A DNA stretch of 37,882 bases from Candidatus Sumerlaeia bacterium (GTDB lineage Bacteria > Sumerlaeota > Sumerlaeia > SLMS01 > JAHLLQ01). The stretch lies in the NCBI GenBank assembly GCA_019634695.1, contig JAHCAW010000040.1, positions 1-37,882 on the forward strand, given 5' to 3'. The notes below the pieces were generated by a model. The model had not been told where the DNA came from. It saw only the letters and a list, made by a program, of their open reading frames with translations, and searched no databases. The position numbers and the translations under genes were made by a program. Positions 30,840-37,882 of the stretch are shown here, piece after piece (position 1 is the stretch's first letter; each line of letters opens with the position of its first letter).

Positions 30840-32105
30840 TCAGGGTCCGGAATCCCTGTCGGGCCATGGTTCCAGGGGGGGCAAATCCACCTCAAAGGCC
30901 GTCACGCGACGGGTGTGCATCGGGCGGGGGAAGAACAGGAAGACCGACTCGCTGGCCACGATGTCGAACCGCAGGGGACGGTAGCGCAGGTTCTGGACCG
31001 GGGTCTGGCGTTCGCGATGCAGCGGGTAGATCTGGTCCGAATCCAAGGCGCCGAAGACCTCCTGCTGATAGTCGCGGGCGAACTCGGTCAGGCGGGCCTC
31101 GACGGCCGCGGCGTCGCCGTCGCCCGGGCGCCAGCGCCCCCGGCTCTGCACCGCCATCGCCACCCGCAGCGTCGCGGAGGAGTCGGCGTCGTAGAGGTCC
31201 TCGACGAAGGATTGAACCAGCTCCGGGGTGACCGTCTCGCGCAGGCGTTGCGGGTCGGCCTCCACCGGAAACAGGCGCATCGAGATGAACGTCGTGGGAC
31301 TCAGATGTTGGCGGGCAAGGCCCCGCTCGGTCTCGTGCAGCCGGGCGGCCTTGTCCTCGCCCAGCCCGCGCACCGTCATGATGACCAGCAGCGTCAGGAT
31401 CAGCAGAAACGTCGCCGTCCCGTTGATCATCGCCTGCCGGTGGAAGCGCTGCCACTGGCCGCCGATGATCTCGCAGGTCTCCTCGAAGGAGGTCGTCGGA
31501 AGGGCCGCGGGCTGGACCAGCGTCCGCGACAGGAAGTCGTGCATGCCCTGCTTGAACGGGTTGAACATAATGGCGATGGCCGTGCCGACGAAGTGCGCAA
31601 ACGTCAGGTAGCCCGCTGCCATGCTCTGGAACACCAGCCCGCGATAGGTGTCGGCGTCGAAGACGAACGGGCCGACGAAGAAGGCCACCAGGATACCGGG
31701 ATAGAGCAGGGCGGTGCGGACAAGCGCACGGCCGAACGAGGGCGTCTGCCCGTCGTAGCCCACCACCCGGATGCCGACCAGAAACTTGCCGATCGTGCGC
31801 CCCTTGCCGACCGGTCCGGTGGCGAGCGCGAAGTAGAGCAGCACAACGATGGCGGCCAGAGTGCTCGACCAATGGCCCAGTTGCAGCAGCGGCCCGCCAG
31901 CCACGAAGCCCACGGCAAAGAACAGCGCGTACAGCGTCAAGAAGTCGAACAGCAGCGCGCCGACGCGGCGCCGGAATCCGGCCACCGGGGCGACGGGAAA
32001 GTTGAGGCTGTTGCGCTCGCGGTCCTTGTCGGGGGGGGCGGGGCGGTTGCCGTCCGGTTCGCGTCGGGGTGGGAGCGGCTTGAGGAATTCGCCAACCTGA
32101 GTCAT
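30840..32105 (-). CDS. RDD-family membrane protein
   Basis: This 421-aa protein starts at ATG 32105. Residues 1-40 are a Pro/Arg-rich cytoplasmic leader. The RDD domain follows (~42-190), with FRRRVGALLFDFLTLYALFFAVGFVAGGPL, then a second helix (TLAAIVVLLYFALATG) and the loop GPVGKGRTIGKFLVGIRVVGYDG, whose Arg and Asp positions define the family. Further helices follow (LLYPGILVAFFVGPFVF and TFAHFVGTAIAIMFNPF, then KQGMHDFLSRT). An extra membrane helix (~230-250, GTATFLLILTLLVIMTV) leads to a ~170-residue soluble C-terminal domain not typical of the family. RDD proteins have been linked to ion exchange, but the role here is unknown. It lies 50 nt after the Lon-domain gene in the same direction. 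Confidence 0.85.
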   Translation of the reverse strand: MTQVGEFLKPLPPRREPDGNRPAPPDKDRERNSLNFPVAPVAGFRRRVGALLFDFLTLYALFFAVGFVAGGPLLQLGHWSSTLAAIVVLLYFALATGPVGKGRTIGKFLVGIRVVGYDGQTPSFGRALVRTALLYPGILVAFFVGPFVFDADTYRGLVFQSMAAGYLTFAHFVGTAIAIMFNPFKQGMHDFLSRTLVQPAALPTTSFEETCEIIGGQWQRFHRQAMINGTATFLLILTLLVIMTVRGLGEDKAARLHETERGLARQHLSPTTFISMRLFPVEADPQRLRETVTPELVQSFVEDLYDADSSATLRVAMAVQSRGRWRPGDGDAAAVEARLTEFARDYQQEVFGALDSDQIYPLHRERQTPVQNLRYRPLRFDIVASESVFLFFPRPMHTRRVTAFEVDLPPLEPWPDRDSGP

Positions 32106-32155
32106 CGCGGGGTCCGTGGGGGAGTGGCCGTGGCCGGGGGTGCGCGCCGGGCCGG

Positions 32156-32806
32156 TCAGAACGGATCGGCTTCCAGCGGTCGGCCGTCTATCAGGTCGGC
32201 CAGCCGGATGCGCAACTGGACACTGACCAGCTCGACGCGGCGCAGGACGCGGCGCTGGGCGAGCAGGCTCTGGCGCTCGTAGGCGTCGCGCACGAGCAGG
32301 GCGGCGAGCTGGTCGGCAATGATGCCCGGGTGGAGATGCTGGTTGTCCAGGTTGGTCAGCGCGTCGCGCAGCTCGGGCTGGTGGGTGGCGATCTGGGCGG
32401 CCAGGGCGGTCAGCTCGCGCGTGGCGGCGCGGATCGGTTCGCGGTCGGCGTCCCCCATCAGGTCCGGCGCCGAGGCCACTCGCACGACGCGGTAGGGGGT
32501 CTGCTTGATCTCTTCGACGATCTGGGCGCGCTCGATGCCCTCCAGCAGGATGTTGTAGCGCCGCCCCGGCAGCGACTCGTGGTGCAGCACGCGCGCCACC
32601 GTCACCATGCGATGTACCGCCGGCGCCCCGTAGTAGTCCGTCTCCCAGCCCTTGCGCAGGTTCGCCGCCGCCAGCCGGCAGTCGCCCTTCAGCAGGTCCG
32701 TCACCATCCGGTAGTACCGTGGCTCGAAGATGTGCAGCGGCAGCACGGTGCGCGGGAAGAGCACCAGACCGGGCAGCGGGAACATGGGGACTGTCTGCAA
32801 CGACAC
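32156..32806 (-). CDS. Lon substrate-binding-domain (LON-N) protein
   Basis: The start is GTG 32806, chosen because GGAGG sits 6 nt upstream and it gives the family N-terminus (SLQTVPMFPLPGLVLFPRTVLPLHIFEPRYYRMV). An in-frame start at 32836 is less likely. The 216-aa protein contains only the N-terminal substrate-binding domain of Lon (LFP..VLPLHIFEPRY, then a GRRYNILLEGIERAQI-type strand pair) plus a helical tail. There is no AAA+ or protease part. Stand-alone versions are common and poorly characterised, possibly adaptors in protein quality control. It is the first gene of a minus-strand run with the RDD and 975-aa proteins. Confidence 0.88.
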   Translation of the reverse strand: MSLQTVPMFPLPGLVLFPRTVLPLHIFEPRYYRMVTDLLKGDCRLAAANLRKGWETDYYGAPAVHRMVTVARVLHHESLPGRRYNILLEGIERAQIVEEIKQTPYRVVRVASAPDLMGDADREPIRAATRELTALAAQIATHQPELRDALTNLDNQHLHPGIIADQLAALLVRDAYERQSLLAQRRVLRRVELVSVQLRIRLADLIDGRPLEADPF

Positions 32807-32980
32807 GACGCGCCTCCGGGTTCGGCGACCGGCCACACCACTGGCCGAGGCGGGCCTTCCGACTCAACCCGAACATTGCGCGCCTTTCACGAGCACTCCC
32901 GGATTGCCATTCGGACCGTCGCGCATCCAGAATCTCCGCGCATCGAACCCCGGGTCACTCGCACCGACCAGAATCCCGTC

Positions 32981-34045
32981 ATGCGCTTGCGGTGGCTTCC
33001 CCTTGTGCCGGTCCTGTTGCTGCTCGCCTCGGCGACGCACGCCGACCGTGTGCGGCTGGCCAGCGGCCGCCTCTTCGAGCAGGCGCACGTCGAGCGCTTC
33101 GAGACCGTCGGCGGCAAGGCGGTCTTCTGGATTCGCGCCGCCGCCCGCGACGCCGAGCCCGCCCACCCGACCGAGGCCGACCTGATCGCCTTCGTGCGCT
33201 TCGGATCCGCCAACCACGACGACCAGGCAACGCACAACGCCGCCCGACTCGAACTCACCAACGGCACGATCTTCGAACGCGTCTACATCACGGTCTACCT
33301 GCGCGAGGCGGGCCAGGGGCACTTCCTCGTTCGCGAGTCGTCCGACGCCACGGCCGAGCCTTTTCCCGTCGAGGCCGCCATCGTGCGTGCGATTCGCTTC
33401 GAGCCGCCCGCTGCGGTGACGACCGCCGAGCCGACCCCGGCCCGTGCCGACTCACCCACCAGCCCCGTACTCGCTCGACGTCCCGTCGTTCCGGCCGACT
33501 ACGAGGAGGAGCCCGAGTGGGGTTTCAATCCGCTGATGCCCGATCCGCGCTATTTGGTGCCCGGCGGCGAGGGAGCGGCTCCACTCGTTGACCTGACGCG
33601 GCTGGCCGGTCGCCCGAGCGCGGCACGCCCGGACTCCGGCCTGCCCGACTTCATGACGCGGCGCTTCCGCGTGCCCGTCGTCGGCCTGGATGTCAGCCTC
33701 GTCGGCTGGCTGCTCTACGTGCTTCTGGGTTCGGTCGTCGGCGCGTGGCACCTGCGGAGGGTCGCCCGGGTGGAGGCGATCGCACGCTACACCTGGAAGC
33801 GCGCGAGCTGGTCCGCGGTCGGCATGGCGGCCGTCGCCTCGACAGCAATGTATCTGGCGAGCAAGTACATCCCGGGAATTGGGTTCTTCGTCGGTGCGGC
33901 CGCGGCGTTCCTGACGATGCGCATCGGCGTGATGGCCTCGCTCGAGGTGCTCGAGGAGAAGGCGCAGGCGGTCGTCACGCTCTTCGCCGCGGTGCAGACG
34001 GCGCTGGCGATTCTGATTCCTGTCGTGGCGAACCAGTTCGTCTGA
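32981..34045 (+). CDS. Signal-peptide membrane protein of unknown function
   Basis: This 354-aa protein from ATG 32981 matches no family I recognise. It starts with a signal peptide (LRWLPLVPVLLLLASATHA, ~3-21). A beta-rich extracytoplasmic domain follows, containing two similar strand units, DRVRLASGRLFEQAHVERF and ARLELTNGTIFERVYITVYL, which look like a duplicated module. After a Pro-rich linker and a DFMTRRFRVPVVGLDVSLVGWLLYVLLGSVVGAWHL helix come three more hydrophobic segments to the end (WSAVGMAAVASTAMYLASKYIPGIGFFVGAAAAFLTM, VTLFAAVQTALAILIPVVANQF). It is divergent from the Lon-domain gene (174-nt spacer) and ends 9 nt before the convergent nadC. Confidence 0.75.
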   Translation: MRLRWLPLVPVLLLLASATHADRVRLASGRLFEQAHVERFETVGGKAVFWIRAAARDAEPAHPTEADLIAFVRFGSANHDDQATHNAARLELTNGTIFERVYITVYLREAGQGHFLVRESSDATAEPFPVEAAIVRAIRFEPPAAVTTAEPTPARADSPTSPVLARRPVVPADYEEEPEWGFNPLMPDPRYLVPGGEGAAPLVDLTRLAGRPSAARPDSGLPDFMTRRFRVPVVGLDVSLVGWLLYVLLGSVVGAWHLRRVARVEAIARYTWKRASWSAVGMAAVASTAMYLASKYIPGIGFFVGAAAAFLTMRIGVMASLEVLEEKAQAVVTLFAAVQTALAILIPVVANQFV

Positions 34046-34054
34046 ACGCGCGCG

Positions 34055-34897
<843 letters not shown>

Positions 34898-35178
34898 GTT
34901 CTGCCCTGCTCCGGGTGGGGTGGGAGGAATAGGCCCGGACCGGGCCCTCGGGTCAACGGCAGGCACCCGCGCCGTGGGCCGGTTTCCCAAGGTGGCCCAT
35001 CGACGGGGGCGGTGTGTCGGAAGGATACGACACGCCGGCGGACGGGCAGTTGAGCCTGATCGTAAGTCCAGCAATCGGAGTGTTTCGTGCGATTCGGCGC
35101 GGCTTGGCACCGGGTTTGATATCCGAATGCAGCGACGAAGCTCGCACTTCTCTGGATTTCGAAGGAGACGACGGACCT
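34898..35178. promoter_or_regulatory. groES leader and nadC upstream region
   Basis: This 281-bp divergent spacer has no CIRCE element (TTAGCACTC-N9-GAGTGCTAA), so HrcA control of groESL is not supported. I also see no clear sigma-32-type heat-shock promoter. An inverted repeat GTGTCG (35014-35019) / CGACAC (35028-35033) with an 8-nt loop is a possible operator. TTGGCAC-N5-TTGAT (35104-35120) has the spacing of a sigma-54 -24/-12 promoter, but the -12 GC reads GA. AAGGAG (35162-35167) is the groES ribosome-binding site. Confidence 0.3.
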
Positions 35179-35475
35179 ATGAAGATCAAGCCCCTTCACG
35201 ATCGCGTGGTGATCGAACGGCTCGATGAGTCGACCGAGCAGAAGTCCTCGGGCGGAATCATCATCCCGGACACGGCCAAGGAGAAGCCGCAACGCGGCCG
35301 GGTCGTGGCGGTCGGCGATGGTGCATTCAACGAGCAGGGCAGCCGCAACAAGCTCGATGTCAAGGTTGGCAACGAGGTGCTGTTCGGCAAGTACGCCGGC
35401 AACGAAGTGAAGATCGACGGCGCCGAGTATCTCATCATGCGCGAGAACGAGATCCTGGCGATCATCGAGAAGTAA
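35179..35475 (+). CDS. groS: Co-chaperonin GroES
   Basis: This 98-aa protein has the canonical sequence from start to end: [48 protein letters not shown], with the mobile loop that binds GroEL. It closes with [31 protein letters not shown]. Seven copies cap the GroEL ring during protein folding. The start ATG is 11 nt after AAGGAG. groEL follows 75 nt downstream in the usual operon. Confidence 0.98.
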   Translation: MKIKPLHDRVVIERLDESTEQKSSGGIIIPDTAKEKPQRGRVVAVGDGAFNEQGSRNKLDVKVGNEVLFGKYAGNEVKIDGAEYLIMRENEILAIIEK

Positions 35476-35544
35476 GCAGTCCCGTACCGCAGGACCCGAA
35501 GACGGACATTCGACTCGCCACGGCATGTGGCTCATGGAGGTTGA

Positions 35545-37194
<1,650 letters not shown>

Positions 37195-37232
37195 GGCGCC
37201 CGCCGCAATCGCAACCCCCGTCACAACCAACC

Positions 37233-37272
37233 CGCCCCCGGTTCGCCCCACGCGAACCGGGGGCGGCTTCTT
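37233..37272 (+). terminator. Intrinsic terminator of groES-groEL
   Basis: A perfect 14-bp stem, CGCCCCCGGTTCGC (37233-37246) pairing with 37252-37265, encloses a 5-nt loop CCCAC and is followed by GCTTCTT. It lies 38 nt after the groEL stop. Confidence 0.85.
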
Positions 37273-37346
37273 ATGGCGTCCTGCGGACTTCCGTTGCCGG
37301 CAGGGCCCTGGGGCGAAGGCGGCCACGAATCGCTTCGATAGGTCGC

Positions 37347-37396
37347 ATGGGTCCTATACGACCCATACGCGCCCCACAGCGCGTTGGAGTCGTATA
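37347..37396. other. Two overlapping, mutually exclusive hairpins
   Basis: Hairpin A pairs ATGGGTC (37347-37353) with GACCCAT (37360-37366) around CTATAC. Hairpin B pairs TATACGAC (37355-37362) with GTCGTATA (37389-37396). It contains an inner stem ACGCGC (37367-37372) / GCGCGT (37379-37384) and a symmetric 4x4 internal loop. The two use the same bases 37355-37366, so only one can form at a time. The element sits between the two convergent terminators. I recognise no known riboswitch or small RNA. Confidence 0.45.
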
Positions 37397-37432
37397 AGAA
37401 GACTCGGTGCATTCGCCAAACACCATTCCGCG

Positions 37433-37482
37433 CCGCAAACAGACGAGCCCGGGATTGGCTGCTCGCGCCAACCCCGGGCTCG
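37433..37482 (-). terminator. Intrinsic terminator of leuD
   Basis: On the minus strand a 16-bp stem (37482-37467 with 37459-37444, one G-U pair) with a 7-nt loop is followed by TCTGTTTGCGG. It lies 37 nt after the leuD stop, giving each of the convergent genes its own terminator. Confidence 0.75.
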
Positions 37483-37518
37483 GTGATTCGCCCGGCTTCA
37501 TTGCAGGCGGGTGCCGCT

Positions 37519-37882
37519 TCAGCTCCAGCCGTTGAAGTACGGCAGACGCGCGGCGGTTGCCGCGATTTCCTCGCGGGCCTCGAGCAGCTCAGCCGTCGAG
37601 TCCCACCGCCCCTCGAGGAACTGCTGGCGCGGGCCGTCGTCGATTCCCGCGGCGAACGTCGTGCCGGCAACCGTCACCGTGCGCGCCTCGACATCCACCG
37701 TCACCTCGGCCGACGGGTTCGCTTCGACAAGGTCCATCGCGCGCGCCATGTCGGCGCCCGACAGCGTCACGCACGGGATGCCCAGCGCCACGCAGTTGCC
37801 GAAGAAGATCTCGGCGAACGACTCGCCCACGACGGCCGCGATGCCGCGGCCCCAGCGCATGATCGACTGCGGCGCGTGCTCG
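37519..37882 (-). CDS. leuD: 3-isopropylmalate dehydratase small subunit, C-terminal part (5' end outside window)
   Basis: The frame is open to the window edge, and the ATG at 37860 is internal. Upstream codons still encode EHAPQSIMRWGRGIAAVVGESFAEIFFGNCVALGIPCVTL, the family core that follows GSSREHA in LeuD. The aconitase-type swivel domain continues with VDVEARTVTVAG, and the end contains DDGPRQQFLEGRWDSTAELLEAREEIAATAARLPYFNGW. With LeuC it isomerises 2- to 3-isopropylmalate in leucine synthesis. The related homoaconitase or citraconate-hydrating small subunits look similar, so assignment to leucine synthesis is probable, not proven. leuC would be expected upstream, beyond the window. Confidence 0.88.
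   Translation of the reverse strand, partial: EHAPQSIMRWGRGIAAVVGESFAEIFFGNCVALGIPCVTLSGADMARAMDLVEANPSAEVTVDVEARTVTVAGTTFAAGIDDGPRQQFLEGRWDSTAELLEAREEIAATAARLPYFNGWS

Overview
The window is a stretch of a high-GC bacterial chromosome. About 24 protein genes are supported, with no tRNA, rRNA, CRISPR array or recognisable transposase. Secreted and lipoprotein-type signal peptides, a cell-wall amidase, a SurA-like periplasmic folding protein, cardiolipin synthase, LepA and GroESL all point to a diderm-type bacterium. The large golvesin-insert/fibronectin amidase, the beta-helix protein, the DUF2339 protein and the intergenic repeats recall uncultivated lineages near Sumerlaeota, Hydrogenedentes or Planctomycetes. 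That placement is an impression, not a demonstrated affiliation.

Region 1 (1-4500) is the accessory part. After the end of a methyltransferase gene lies an AbrB/MazE-type antitoxin whose Doc-like toxin partner breaks off after about 15 codons. From that point to about 4390 the DNA is clearly AT-richer (26 of 60 bases G/C at 2401-2460, against 46 of 60 at 36781-36840). This segment carries three tightly coupled genes: an unrecognised 436-aa protein, a nucleoside 2-deoxyribosyltransferase-like domain fused to an XRE-type helix-turn-helix, and an ImmA/IrrE-type zinc peptidase with a long C-terminal extension. This cassette is the best candidate for an undescribed defence or stress system. It ends with a hairpin and an interspersed GC-rich repeat.

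Region 2 (4549-20477) is envelope biology. On the plus strand are a secreted multi-domain amidase, a secreted beta-helix protein and cardiolipin synthase. On the minus strand are a DUF2339 multi-pass membrane protein, two tandem secreted M19 dipeptidases, a parvulin-type folding protein and a GT2-GT4 glycosyltransferase pair with overlapping stop and start. Amidase, dipeptidases, glycosyltransferases, phospholipid synthase and chaperone fit cell-wall and surface maintenance.

Region 3 (20478-24206) holds a serine-hydrolase lipoprotein, then a two-gene cassette (55-aa protein plus a 197-aa protein resembling ADP-ribosyltransferase folds) that looks like a toxin-antitoxin pair. A palindrome-rich convergent spacer and a TPR protein follow.

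Region 4 (24429-37882) is mostly core: lepA, a low-complexity repeat spacer, a DUF1015 protein, a large protein with a predicted alpha/alpha-barrel, an RDD membrane protein, a Lon substrate-binding-domain protein, a signal-peptide membrane protein, nadC, groES-groEL and the 3' part of leuD. The groEL-leuD convergent spacer has two good terminators and, between them, two mutually exclusive hairpins.
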